DNA of 29,867 bases from GWF2-33-9 sp964405755 (GCA_964405755.1 CAYOPF010000019.1:1-29867); one strand, 5' to 3'; positions 1-9,260 are shown, counted from the first letter of the stretch. Translations and numbers: made by a program. Notes: generated by a model not told the origin, from the letters alone.

Positions 1-1346
1 TCATTTGTTCCAAAAAATACACGCTGATACATCCAAAGTAAATAAACTGCAGCAAAGATAACTCCAAGTGTGGCAACTATTGCGAAAGTCCAGTTGTTTA
101 GAATTGGTGAGGTGAAAGCACCGATTAAAGTCATATATTCACCAACGAATCCATTAAGACCGGGCAAACCAACTGAGGAAAACATTGCTATTGCAAAAAA
201 AGTTGCATAAACGGGCATAATGCGTGCAATTCCACCATAATCGGCAATTTCGCGTGTGTGTCGGCGTTCGTAAATCATACCAACAAGCAAAAAGAGCATA
301 CCAGTGGACAAACCATGATTGACCATTTGAATGATTGCTCCCTGGATGCCTAAAGCAGTCATCGAAAATATACCAAGTACAACAAAACCCAAGTGGCTTA
401 CCGAAGAGTAAGCTACCAATCGCTTTATATCTACTTGAACAGCAGCTACCAGTGCACCATAAATAATTCCAATAACAGCAAACCATGATATGAGAGGTGC
501 AAAATTTATTGAAGCTTGGGTGAATAGTTCCAAATTAAAGCGTATTAACCCGTAAGTACCCATTTTCAGCAATATAGCGGCAAGTATAACCGAGCCGGGA
601 GTAGGTGCTTCGGTATGTGCATCGGGCAACCATGTGTGCAAGGGGAATAAAGGTACTTTGATGAAGAAAGAAACAGCAAAAGCCCAAAATAGCCAAACTT
701 GATTATCGAATGGAATTTTGGATGCAACATCTCGTATTTTTATGAAATCGGTAGTGAAACCTGTTCCCAAGATACTATTACCTACATAATTTGCAAGCCA
801 GATAACACCAACCAGCATAAACAAAGAGCCAACGATAGTAAACAGGAAGAACTTGACTGTTGCATAAAGTTTATTTTTTCCACCCCAAATACCGATAATA
901 AAATACATAGGGATTAGAATTAATTCCCAGAAAATATAAAACAAGAATATATCCATTGCAACAAAAACACCAGTCATTGCGAATTGTAGTAAAAGTATCA
1001 TAAAGTAATACTCTTTTTCGCGATGATGGATTGCGTCGAAACTCGAAATTATAGCAATTGGAGTGATAAATGTTGTGAGGATTACCAACAGCATCGACAT
1101 TCCGTCCAATCCTATTCTAAACCCCGCATCAATCGATGTTATCCAGATTTGATTGATATAAAACTGAATATTAGGATTGTTTGTGTTGAACTGGAAAAAG
1201 AGAATCAAAGAAACTAAAAATGTGATAATCGATGTAATCAGCGTAAAATACTTTATTAACTTTTGATTACCTTTATTTAAAAATAATATGATAATCGAGC
1301 CTATCAGCGGTAAAAACAATGTAAGAATAAATGGTATCATTTTCAT
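1..1346 (-). CDS. nuoM: NADH-quinone oxidoreductase subunit M (complex I), 3' end cut by window edge
   Basis: This is a proton-pumping membrane subunit of respiratory complex I (NADH to quinone), in the Mrp-antiporter-like family. About 448 residues are visible. The reading frame is open to base 1, so the last 50 or more residues lie outside. Seen in the translation: many hydrophobic helices, FWELILIPMY with the conserved membrane glutamate, LHTWLPDAHTEAPTPGSV followed by ILLKMGTYG, and MVNHGLSTGMLFLLVGMIYERRHTREI, all hallmarks of NuoM rather than NuoN. The start is taken as the ATG at 1346; a second ATG lies two codons downstream at 1340. No clear Shine-Dalgarno sequence precedes it. It begins 14 bp after nuoL and is surely co-transcribed with it. 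nuoN probably follows beyond the window, but this cannot be seen. Confidence 0.95.
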   Translation of the reverse strand, partial: MKMIPFILTLFLPLIGSIIILFLNKGNQKLIKYFTLITSIITFLVSLILFFQFNTNNPNIQFYINQIWITSIDAGFRIGLDGMSMLLVILTTFITPIAIISSFDAIHHREKEYYFMILLLQFAMTGVFVAMDIFLFYIFWELILIPMYFIIGIWGGKNKLYATVKFFLFTIVGSLFMLVGVIWLANYVGNSILGTGFTTDFIKIRDVASKIPFDNQVWLFWAFAVSFFIKVPLFPLHTWLPDAHTEAPTPGSVILAAILLKMGTYGLIRFNLELFTQASINFAPLISWFAVIGIIYGALVAAVQVDIKRLVAYSSVSHLGFVVLGIFSMTALGIQGAIIQMVNHGLSTGMLFLLVGMIYERRHTREIADYGGIARIMPVYATFFAIAMFSSVGLPGLNGFVGEYMTLIGAFTSPILNNWTFAIVATLGVIFAAVYLLWMYQRVFFGTN

Positions 1347-1360
1347 TTGTTATTTATTTA

Positions 1361-3331
1361 TTAAAAACTAAATACAATCCAAGTTAGTAAAATTATTGCC
1401 CCAGCAATCATATAAATTGCATAAGTTTGGGCAAATCCCGTTTGAATTTTGCGTATGCGTTCACCAAGTTCGACTGTGAGAGTTGCCAGGCCGTTCACAA
1501 TTCCATCGATAATCTTCAAGTCGAAGAATTTCCAGAAGAATGAACGGGACGAGGTAATAATTGGATCGACAATTGTACGGAAATAAATTTCATCGATAAA
1601 GTATTTGTTCCAAAGTACTTTGTGGACAGGCTTGATATTGCTTGCAATTTTGCGTGGCGATGTCCATTTTTCATCGTAATAATACCATTTGTAAGCCAGC
1701 CAAATGCCAAGTAAAGCAATACCAACCGATACTATCATCAGAATGTACTCTGTTGCTGCTAAATGATGACCGCCGTATCCTAAAACCATATTTGCATCTT
1801 TGAAAATTGGTTCTAAGAAATGTTCAAGGAAATTTGGGTGATGGCTAAACCAAAAACCTAATGCATAAGGAATACCCAGGAAACCACCAAGAGCCGAAAG
1901 AACCGCTAGAACAATCAAAGGAATTGTCATTGTTTTTGGTGATTCGTGAGGATGGACGTGTTTGTGGTCGAATCTTTCTTTGCCATGGAACACCAAATTA
2001 ACCAAACGGAACATATAAAATGCTGTCATTAGTGCAGATACAGCTAAAATTAGCCATAAAATCACACTACCATTGCTAAAAGTGAGCCACAAAATCTCAT
2101 CCTTGCTAAAGAAACCGGAGAAAAAGGGTATTCCAGCAATTGCTAATGAAGCAACATAAAATGTTTTGTACGTTGCAGGCATATATTTTTTCAATCCGCC
2201 CATTTTCTTAATATTTTCTTCGTCGTGCATGCCATGCATCACCGAGCCAGCACCCAAAAAGAGAAGCCCCTTGAAGAATGCATGGGTCATAACATGGAAT
2301 ACAGCAGCTGTATATGCACCTACTCCTAAAGCAGCAAACATAAACCCTAACTGACTAACAGTGGAGTATGCCAGCACTTTTTTAATTCCATTTTGAACTG
2401 TACCAATAGTTGCTGCATAAAATGCGGTTAATGCACCAATTACAGCAATAACCATCATAGTGGTTGGAGCAAGCGAAAACAATAAAGAATTTCGTGCAAC
2501 CAGGAAAATACCAGCTGTAACCATTGTTGCTGCATGGATTAATGCAGAAACGGGTGTGGGACCAGCCATTGCATCTGGCAACCATACTGCTAAAGGTATT
2601 TGAGCAGACTTACCCGTTGCAGCTAAAAATAATAATAAGGTTATAGCAATAATCAATGGAGCAGATTGATAGAAATACGGATTAGCCGACAATATGCTAT
2701 GTAATTCTTGATATTCGAGTGTATTGAATTGCACGAAAATCAGAAACATAGCAATTAAAAACCCAAAGTCGCCAATTCTGTTCATAATGAATGCTTTATT
2801 GGCAGCGTGTCCTGTCCATGTTATCCTAACGCCTTCGAATTTACGGTCGTACCAAAATCCTATTAAAAGATATGACGACAATCCCACGCCTTCCCAACCA
2901 AGGAAAGTAAGCAAGAATGTGCTTGCCAGGACCAAGTTGAGCATCATAAAAATGAACAGGTTAAGGTAGGTGAAAAATCGGAAAAATCCACGATCGCCAT
3001 GCATATAGCCTATTGAATATACATGGATAAGAAAACCAACTCCCGTTACAATTAAGGTATAGAGTATTGATAGTTGGTCCACCTGATATGCGATTGGGAG
3101 TGAAAAGTTACCTGCTGAAATCCAAGTGAACAATGTAATGATGTAGGGATTATCGATAGGATTGGAGAGCAGTTCCATAAAAATAAGAAAAGCAATAACA
3201 AATGCTATTCCTACAGTAGCAGAACCAATTGTACCAATTAATTTCTCGTTTTTCAGTTTCTTCCCAAATAATCCCAGGAATACGAACCCAGCTAACGGTA
3301 AAGTTGGAATAAGCCAAACTAAATTGTGCAT
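1361..3331 (-). CDS. nuoL: NADH-quinone oxidoreductase subunit L (complex I)
   Basis: This is the distal antiporter-like subunit of the complex I membrane arm, 656 residues, slightly longer than the usual 610-650. Key features: GWEGVGLSSYLLIGFWYDRK with the conserved glutamate E147, LAATGKSAQIPLAVWLPDAM with the conserved lysine K241, ALIHAATMVTAGI around H266, and GFFSKDEILW in the C-terminal half. The long C-terminal amphipathic segment before the last membrane helix matches the lateral helix of NuoL. The ATG start precedes a standard N-terminal first helix (MHNLVWLIPTLPLAGF). Upstream lies pgsA, 90 bp away, not nuoK, so the nuoA-K part of complex I is not contiguous here. Confidence 0.96.
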   Translation of the reverse strand: MHNLVWLIPTLPLAGFVFLGLFGKKLKNEKLIGTIGSATVGIAFVIAFLIFMELLSNPIDNPYIITLFTWISAGNFSLPIAYQVDQLSILYTLIVTGVGFLIHVYSIGYMHGDRGFFRFFTYLNLFIFMMLNLVLASTFLLTFLGWEGVGLSSYLLIGFWYDRKFEGVRITWTGHAANKAFIMNRIGDFGFLIAMFLIFVQFNTLEYQELHSILSANPYFYQSAPLIIAITLLLFLAATGKSAQIPLAVWLPDAMAGPTPVSALIHAATMVTAGIFLVARNSLLFSLAPTTMMVIAVIGALTAFYAATIGTVQNGIKKVLAYSTVSQLGFMFAALGVGAYTAAVFHVMTHAFFKGLLFLGAGSVMHGMHDEENIKKMGGLKKYMPATYKTFYVASLAIAGIPFFSGFFSKDEILWLTFSNGSVILWLILAVSALMTAFYMFRLVNLVFHGKERFDHKHVHPHESPKTMTIPLIVLAVLSALGGFLGIPYALGFWFSHHPNFLEHFLEPIFKDANMVLGYGGHHLAATEYILMIVSVGIALLGIWLAYKWYYYDEKWTSPRKIASNIKPVHKVLWNKYFIDEIYFRTIVDPIITSSRSFFWKFFDLKIIDGIVNGLATLTVELGERIRKIQTGFAQTYAIYMIAGAIILLTWIVFSF

Positions 3332-3421
3332 ATTGATATTATATTTTATTTCAAATTAAAATTATACAAAAAAGCAATTTAATAAAAATTGTGAAAAGAT
3401 TGAAATAATATAGAAAAGAAA

Positions 3422-3955
3422 TTATTTTTTTAATTGGTGATACCCAATTTTAAAGTAAATCAAAGTTGACAAATATGATAGAAGTAGTGCGACAATTAGA
3501 CCATAAGGGTTAAAATACTGGATTTCCAGTATTACACCAAGCAAAGTGATTGCAACGGAGAAAGCTGATATCTTACCCCAGAGATTAGATTTAGGCACTT
3601 CTTTTATTCTTTTTGCAAATAAAAAACTACCAAAAAGAATTAATAAATCGCGTAAGATGTAGAATGCAAAAAACCAAACTGGAAGCATATTGTTCAATAG
3701 CAGAGCAAATGCTATAAAGGCATACATTACTTTATCGGCGATGGGGTCGATTATTTTTCCAAATTCACTTTCTTGATTGAATTTTCGGGCAACGAAGCCG
3801 TCGGCAACGTCCAGCAGATAAGCAATAATAATTAAAATGATTGCCATTGGTTTGTTGCCCCAATAAAGAAAATGTCCGATAACAGGCGCAAAAAGCAATC
3901 GAGCTAAACTCAAATAATTTGGTATTGTATGATATTTCTTATCAAAAAAAGTCAC
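3422..3955 (-). CDS. pgsA: CDP-alcohol phosphatidyltransferase, PgsA-type
   Basis: This is a membrane enzyme that transfers a phosphatidyl group from CDP-diacylglycerol to an alcohol, most likely glycerol-3-phosphate, the first step to phosphatidylglycerol. It has 177 residues, normal for the family. The full CDP-alcohol motif is intact: D49-x2-D52-G-x2-A-R-x8-G-x3-D70-x3-D74. The N-terminal PNYLSLARL matches the PNxLTxxR segment of PgsA. Several membrane helices follow. The start is GTG at 3955, sharing one base with the TAG stop of the upstream kinase gene, so translation is probably coupled. The motif does not fix the acceptor; cardiolipin synthase of the same family remains possible. Confidence 0.85.
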   Translation of the reverse strand: MTFFDKKYHTIPNYLSLARLLFAPVIGHFLYWGNKPMAIILIIIAYLLDVADGFVARKFNQESEFGKIIDPIADKVMYAFIAFALLLNNMLPVWFFAFYILRDLLILFGSFLFAKRIKEVPKSNLWGKISAFSVAITLLGVILEIQYFNPYGLIVALLLSYLSTLIYFKIGYHQLKK

Positions 3956-5643
3956 TACACATGTCCTTTCAAATCATATCTGTTTGGAAGAATAACAGTG
4001 AATGTTGTACCCAATCCTTTTGTTGTTTGTAACGAAATCTCCCCGGAAAGTAGGATAAGATATTTATTAACTTTGGCCAGTCCAAAACCAAAATGATTTT
4101 GCTTGGTTGTATTATAGGGAGAGTATAATTTTTCCTCTACACTTTCATCAATTCCGCATCCTGTATCAGTTATTTTTATAACTGTAGAAGTTAAATTCTG
4201 TTCTGCCGAGATAATAATGTCTCCATTGTTATCAATAGAGTCAATAGAGTTTTCGACAAGAACTGTGAATATTTCGGTTAGTAGCTTTTCATCGCAGAAA
4301 AATGTGAGGAACACTCGGTAATTTTTCTGGATTTGGATATTTTTATTTTTGCATTCAGATTTGTATGAATCGATTACTTTTTCGATAATATCATTAACAC
4401 TAACCTGAGAGAAATTTACTTTGTCGATTTTTGCTAATTCTTCAAATTTGTTGAGCAATTGTTCGATTTCGAGTATGACGGACAAAACTGTATCACTATT
4501 TTTCTTGATTGATTCAGTCGAAAGGTCTTTTTTGTTCGTTAGACCTTGGAAAGATAAATAAATCCGATTGATTTTATTTAAAAACGCCGATGTTATTCCT
4601 GTTGCAAGTTTACTGTTGGCTTCGATAACTTTATTGTTTGTTTTTAAATTTGCATTCTTATTAATTTCTGTAACATCTTGAATTGAAATTAGCACTCCGG
4701 AAAACACTTTATCGATTTCTAGAATGCTAGTAGAAAAGTACAAATCTCGATTTATACCCTTTTCAGTTATTAATTGAATACTTGACAACCCAATTGATTT
4801 ATTTGAAGTAAAAACTTCATCTACATTAAAACAATCATTTGGAAAAACTTGAAAATAATCATTCATCAATGCAGCTTGCTTGTCGATTCCAGTAATTGTC
4901 GAGGCAACTGCATTAAATATCCTTATTCGTTGCTGTGGATCGATAAAAATTACACCATTTGTTGAATTTTCGGATATCTTGAAAAATATATCAATAACTA
5001 CTTGTGAATCCGATAGAGATGAGATTCTTTTATTAAATATATCTTGATAGTTAATGAATAAAATAATGATTAATAACAAGAAAAAAGTGATTATTGATGT
5101 GTTTATTATATGATTTTGATATGGAGCAGATAAATGACTAAAGTCAACACCAATTCTAATTATTACAGGTTCGGCAAAGTTCAACTGTAAGGAAGATCTA
5201 ATTTCAAAAATATCTTTGTCGAAAAGGTATAATTCAAAGATTTGTGGGGAAGAATTCTGATATAATAAAAACAAATCCTCACTGGAAATATTGGGAATTT
5301 TCGAATTAATAACTTGATTACTCTTACTCAAGACTATTTTTTCGGATTTTGACTCCAAGACGATGTAAAAAACTTCGGGAGTACCTAGATAATTGTTTAG
5401 TGCATCATTAAGGATAAATTTAGAAGATGAATCTAGTATAATAGTATTACTATTTTCTACCGATTTATTAGAGTTGAAGGAATGCTTAATGTAATTATTA
5501 ATTGAATTTATTATTAAATCATTATAGTGATTTATAATTTTGTTCCGATAATTTTCTACTTCTTTTAAATTGAGGTAATAAAAAGCTGCTAAAATCAGTA
5601 TAATAAAAATTGACAATGTCCAGTTGGAAGACGTTGATCTCAT
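3955..5643 (-). CDS. Membrane PAS sensor with histidine-kinase ATPase domain, no phospho-acceptor histidine
   Basis: This is a 562-residue sensor protein. Order: membrane helix (about 8-24), extracytoplasmic sensing region (about 29-178), second membrane helix (about 181-198), PAS-like domain (about 215-328, with GVIFIDPQQRIRIFNA), a helical dimerisation region (about 335-405) and a HATPase_c domain (about 415-555). The ATPase motifs are good: N-box LVENSIDSID, G1 DTGCGI, F-box LYSPYNTTK, G2 GFGLA. The H-box should read roughly LAHEIRNPL but reads LATGITSAF: T348-G349 replace the His-Glu pair, and no histidine occurs anywhere in the dimerisation region. It overlaps recX by 4 bp (ATGA) and pgsA by 1 bp. 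No response regulator is nearby. The sensor architecture is clear; the signal and whether it phosphorylates anything are unknown. Confidence 0.85.
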   Translation of the reverse strand: MRSTSSNWTLSIFIILILAAFYYLNLKEVENYRNKIINHYNDLIINSINNYIKHSFNSNKSVENSNTIILDSSSKFILNDALNNYLGTPEVFYIVLESKSEKIVLSKSNQVINSKIPNISSEDLFLLYQNSSPQIFELYLFDKDIFEIRSSLQLNFAEPVIIRIGVDFSHLSAPYQNHIINTSIITFFLLLIIILFINYQDIFNKRISSLSDSQVVIDIFFKISENSTNGVIFIDPQQRIRIFNAVASTITGIDKQAALMNDYFQVFPNDCFNVDEVFTSNKSIGLSSIQLITEKGINRDLYFSTSILEIDKVFSGVLISIQDVTEINKNANLKTNNKVIEANSKLATGITSAFLNKINRIYLSFQGLTNKKDLSTESIKKNSDTVLSVILEIEQLLNKFEELAKIDKVNFSQVSVNDIIEKVIDSYKSECKNKNIQIQKNYRVFLTFFCDEKLLTEIFTVLVENSIDSIDNNGDIIISAEQNLTSTVIKITDTGCGIDESVEEKLYSPYNTTKQNHFGFGLAKVNKYLILLSGEISLQTTKGLGTTFTVILPNRYDLKGHV

Positions 5644-6284
5644 AAACCTAAGATTTCTGGTTTAAGTATATTTAAAAATTTACTGATTGCATCTCCAGAA
5701 AACCCAGCATTATATAGCATTCTAAAACAATACGGCACCCTGAGTTGTACTGGTTTTCGTCTAATCTTTTCAATGTTGCGTTCGTAATAATTTAATATTA
5801 ATTCATCTTGGTCTTCTTCTGTTGATTCTTCCGAAATCACTTTATCTACTATGTCCTGCGGAACGCCCTTTTGTTTTAAATACCTTTTAATTCTGTTTAA
5901 TCCATACATTTTTTTTGAAGAATAGTATTCAATGGCAGTTTTTGCAAACTTTTCGTCATCGATTATATTTAGTCTTACTAATTTATTAATAGCAATATCA
6001 ATTTCGTCCTCGGGATATCCCTTTTGCAATAATATCCTTTTTAATTCGAAACGAGTTTTGAGCGACGATGTAGCTTTTCTGTATGCAACTTTTTGTACTT
6101 TAAAAATACTGAGTTCTTTAAGAATTTTATCATATTTTTCTTGCGAGCAAACAGATCCCTTATTCAAACTAAAACTAATAACCAAATCTAATGGCAATTC
6201 GAGAGTTGTGTCGTTATCGAACTTCACTAATACTTCTTTCTTGTTGCGAAGAAAGCTCAATTTGATTATTTTATAGTGTTCCAT
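5640..6284 (-). CDS. recX: Regulatory protein RecX
   Basis: RecX-family regulator, which in characterised bacteria binds RecA filaments and limits their activity. It has 214 residues. A 70-residue N-terminal extension is followed by the three-helix RecX repeats: RFELKRILLQKGYPEDEIDI, then LNIIDDEKFAKTAIEYY, then GLNRIKRYLKQKGVPQDIV and a C-terminal repeat around residues 165-205. The conserved DDEKFA and GxxxIKxxLxxKGV patterns are typical. recA is not adjacent. The gene ends inside the start of the kinase gene (4-bp ATGA overlap) and begins 1 bp after the ABC ATPase stop, so it lies in the middle of a tightly packed operon. Confidence 0.88.
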   Translation of the reverse strand: MEHYKIIKLSFLRNKKEVLVKFDNDTTLELPLDLVISFSLNKGSVCSQEKYDKILKELSIFKVQKVAYRKATSSLKTRFELKRILLQKGYPEDEIDIAINKLVRLNIIDDEKFAKTAIEYYSSKKMYGLNRIKRYLKQKGVPQDIVDKVISEESTEEDQDELILNYYERNIEKIRRKPVQLRVPYCFRMLYNAGFSGDAISKFLNILKPEILGL

Positions 6285-6285
6285 T

Positions 6286-6909
6286 CTATTTATAATCCTG
6301 AATATTTATAGAATTATCTGTAAGTGAAATTTCCCTAATGTCATTACTTGCAATTATTAAAATACCATTTTTTGTATAATTATCGATATTTTTTATAAAA
6401 ATTTCTATTCCCTTTTCATCCAAATTCGAAAAGGGCTCATCCAGGAACAAAATTGAAGGTTTGTGTAAAACAGAAAGTAAGAATTTCATTCGTTGTTTCA
6501 TTCCAGATGAAAAGAATTTAATTGGTTTCAGATAATGCTTTTCTAATTGAAATTCCCTTAGCAAATCCATCCCAGATTCCTCGGAATAAGGAATATTTCG
6601 AATCCTCGATACAATTTTAATATGCTCTAATGGTAGTAGTTCTTCATAGATGGATAAGTAGGGGGCAACGAACCCATAATAATTAAAACTTTTACTGCTG
6701 GGTATTATTATTCCTTCGATTTCGTAATCGATATTGCCTTGTGTTGGTCTTATATTGTTCGAAATTATTTTTAATAAAGTTGATTTGCCTGAGCCATTTG
6801 GTCCGACTAAAGAATACTTTTTATTTTGAACAAACTGATAGGATATGTTTTTAAAAATTAATTCATTTTGGTTTACAATTTTCGATAGATTTTGTATAGT
6901 AATTTTCAT
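6286..6909 (-). CDS. ABC transporter ATP-binding protein, CcmA-like
   Basis: Single cytoplasmic ATPase subunit of an ABC system, 207 residues, the compact size of CcmA/haem-exporter-like ATPases. Walker A is GPNGSGKST (36-44), the signature is FSSGMKQR (about 133-140), and Walker B is SILFLDEPFSNLD (152-164). The switch (H-loop) position reads IASND, with Asn in place of His. From memory, similar ATNE/ASND forms occur in CcmA-like ATPases of Bacteroidota, so this is probably not loss of function. No permease gene (ccmB-like or other) is adjacent, so the substrate cannot be inferred. It starts 10 bp after the metalloprotease gene and ends 1 bp before recX. Confidence 0.85.
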   Translation of the reverse strand: MKITIQNLSKIVNQNELIFKNISYQFVQNKKYSLVGPNGSGKSTLLKIISNNIRPTQGNIDYEIEGIIIPSSKSFNYYGFVAPYLSIYEELLPLEHIKIVSRIRNIPYSEESGMDLLREFQLEKHYLKPIKFFSSGMKQRMKFLLSVLHKPSILFLDEPFSNLDEKGIEIFIKNIDNYTKNGILIIASNDIREISLTDNSINIQDYK

Positions 6910-6919
6910 ATTAAGTGCT

Positions 6920-8638
6920 TTAGTTATTTATTACCGAGAATTTACCTAAAATTCTGTCATTCTTGGAATTTGCAAGAAAAATATAAACTCCTGTTCCCAA
7001 ATTATTGGTTTTATCGAAATCTTCAAAATTGAAAATCAACACACGATTGTTTGAAATAATACCAACTGGCAGTGAATTTCTATAAATTTCAATCATATTT
7101 GAATTGAAAATTGTTAACTCTACTAATTCTCCGATTTTTGCCATTTCGTCAACCGGAAAGTAAACATATTTTGCATCATTAGTAAATACGGGATTAGGAT
7201 ATGTGGATGCAAGTGGAATAGTGTTTACACCAGGTATTTCGAAAAGTACGGACTTTGTGTTTTGCCTGATTGAAGAAATTTTATAAAAGTAATTCTGTGC
7301 AGAATTTATGAATATCTTGGAATAATCTTGTTTAGGTTCTTCAATAACGGAATGGACATAATTGTCCTTAAATTGGATCTGGCTAATTGCCGAAACGGAG
7401 TCGATATGAGATGTTATAATGTTCAAAGTGTCGTTGCTTAATGGGAAGTTGTTCTGAAAAACAATTCTATCTGCTTTAAATTGGTAAGTATCTGCTTCGC
7501 CCGAAAAAGTCTCGGTAGGGTTATTGAAAAATCTTTCTGATGCAAAAGTAATTTCGGGCATGATCTGAGCATCGGTAAAGTATTTTCCTGGTATTGCTCT
7601 AAAAGAACTGTGATATATCCATTTAAGGAAGTCCATCCATTCTGTGTTCATAGATGAATTGGTTTTGTTTAGAACCAAATCAAGTGCACGATAACCATTT
7701 ATACCCATTTTTAGTCTATCAAAGTAACTTCTGATGAAGTCGGCTCCATATTTTTGGTAAAGCATCAGAAAAAATATAGAGTAACGATAACCATTTTGAG
7801 GATTGGATACAGCAAAGCTATATTGGTCGGGATTTTTGAATAGCGACCTAGTGTATTGCAAATAATCATCTACCTCTGGAAAACATACCTCCTCGAACAT
7901 AACGCTAAGCATCTCTGCGATTCCGGTAAACCCAAAGTCGTCGAACCCAGAAATGAATTGAATTGCATGGTTAAATTCGTGCGCCAGGGTAATTTTCAAA
8001 GCATCTATTCCTGTAGTTTTAAAAACTCTGTATGGCTTTGCTCCAGTTGGTCTTGCCGAATCAGTTGCTGAAAAATCGTTATCGACAACCATAAAAGAGG
8101 TGTAGCGGGGATAGGTGGTTCGTGGGGACAACTCCAAATCATTTACTGTAAATCCATACATCCCTCCTGGGTCCTGAATCCCGTTTGAGTCTGGAAATTC
8201 ATCTCCATTGCCTAAATCTAAAAGGTAAACATCATATCCTGGAGAGCCACCACGTGCACTATCGTTGACTGGGTCGGTTAATCCAATTTCTTGAACTTGT
8301 ATTTTATACACAACTTCGGCATAATAGGCCGCAGAATCAACATAATCGGGCACTCCATTATTATTTTTATCGATTAACGGTACTTTATGCATACCCGAAG
8401 TATCGTAATGAATTGTAAAGAGTTTATTTGGACTATCAAAACTAAGTTGGTTTTTGGGACGACCATCATTGTCGAAGTAAATTCTTCTTTGAATTTTGTT
8501 TTTAATCTTTTTCTGGTCTGCCGAAAAAGTACCACAGCGGTTATCATTAACAAATTGATTGCAACAGTCTTCGTGTGCATCCAATTTAACAAGGAGAAAA
8601 AAAGTTGCTAATATTGTTAAAAAAAATGATTTCATCAT
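6920..8638 (-). CDS. Secreted metalloprotease, MXAN_6640-like, with T9SS sorting domain
   Basis: A 572-residue exported protein. It has a signal peptide (about 1-21) and a Ca-binding-like loop DKNNNGVPD (90-98). A zincin-type active site LAHEFNHAIQF carries HExxH ligands H220, E221 and H224, and E242 is a plausible third ligand. The C-terminal 100 residues (TYPNP near 479 through NLGTGVYIFL to GKFSV) are a type A T9SS sorting domain, so the protein is expected to cross the outer membrane and be anchored or released. The arrangement resembles proteins annotated as MXAN_6640 family putative metalloproteases; the substrate is unknown. The start has two tandem ATG codons (8638 and 8635). It is followed 10 bp later by the ABC ATPase and preceded by a small secreted FN3-like protein. 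Confidence 0.82.
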   Translation of the reverse strand: MMKSFFLTILATFFLLVKLDAHEDCCNQFVNDNRCGTFSADQKKIKNKIQRRIYFDNDGRPKNQLSFDSPNKLFTIHYDTSGMHKVPLIDKNNNGVPDYVDSAAYYAEVVYKIQVQEIGLTDPVNDSARGGSPGYDVYLLDLGNGDEFPDSNGIQDPGGMYGFTVNDLELSPRTTYPRYTSFMVVDNDFSATDSARPTGAKPYRVFKTTGIDALKITLAHEFNHAIQFISGFDDFGFTGIAEMLSVMFEEVCFPEVDDYLQYTRSLFKNPDQYSFAVSNPQNGYRYSIFFLMLYQKYGADFIRSYFDRLKMGINGYRALDLVLNKTNSSMNTEWMDFLKWIYHSSFRAIPGKYFTDAQIMPEITFASERFFNNPTETFSGEADTYQFKADRIVFQNNFPLSNDTLNIITSHIDSVSAISQIQFKDNYVHSVIEEPKQDYSKIFINSAQNYFYKISSIRQNTKSVLFEIPGVNTIPLASTYPNPVFTNDAKYVYFPVDEMAKIGELVELTIFNSNMIEIYRNSLPVGIISNNRVLIFNFEDFDKTNNLGTGVYIFLANSKNDRILGKFSVINN

Positions 8639-8696
8639 TCACAAAAATAATGAAGTAAAACGAATTTAAGTTGAAAATAGTAATTAATAGGTATGT

Positions 8697-9122
8697 TTAT
8701 CTGAACATTTCTTTAATCATACCCCAAGTACGGCGAATACTATTGGTTTGATTAACAACGGAAATATGGTCGGAATAATCCTCTGAGCCGTTGCTCATTA
8801 TTGTTTTTATCCTGTAGGAATAAATTTTATCTGCCTGAATTTTTGGGTCTTCCTCGCCACCTTTCATAAAAGCTTCTTCATCAACAAATTTATAATCTGA
8901 TGCTTTACCAACTGCATCGATTATTTTGATTTTTTTGAAAGGAGATGAATTGGAGGAACGTTGGATTTCGAATGATTTTATATTGTTCTCATTGTTGGTA
9001 GTCCACTCAACTGTGATGTAGGAACCATTGGACAATGCTCTGAAAGATGTGATAGCAGTACTAGATGCATAAATTGCCAAACTCGACACAATAATTAAGC
9101 TCAGAAATAAAAACCTTTTCAT
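8697..9122 (-). CDS. Small secreted fibronectin type III-like protein
   Basis: A 141-residue protein with a signal peptide (about 1-20) and a single FN3-like beta-sandwich. The visible pattern is ITSFRALSNGSYITVEWTT, then IKSFEIQRSS, then YSYRIKTIMSNGSEDYSD, the usual strand order with Trp and Tyr-x-Tyr/Arg positions. No sorting domain or catalytic motif is seen. FN3 folds usually bind proteins or polysaccharides; the role here is not known. It is the first gene of the minus-strand block, divergent from the ECF sigma gene, 58 bp before the metalloprotease gene, and may act with that protease. Confidence 0.7.
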   Translation of the reverse strand: MKRFLFLSLIIVSSLAIYASSTAITSFRALSNGSYITVEWTTNNENNIKSFEIQRSSNSSPFKKIKIIDAVGKASDYKFVDEEAFMKGGEEDPKIQADKIYSYRIKTIMSNGSEDYSDHISVVNQTNSIRRTWGMIKEMFR

Positions 9123-9260
9123 AAAATCATTACTTTATACAAACACTATAACAAAATTAAGTAAAAATTATTGTTTTTGGATTAATTTTTATATTTTTTT
9201 TATTCATAATTTTGAATTAAATCTTAAAATATAAAGAAAATCAAAAAAAATGCATCAGTT

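Noticed and set aside
5932..6276. Open frame of 114 codons on the plus strand
   Set aside because: Antisense shadow of recX with no recognisable features.
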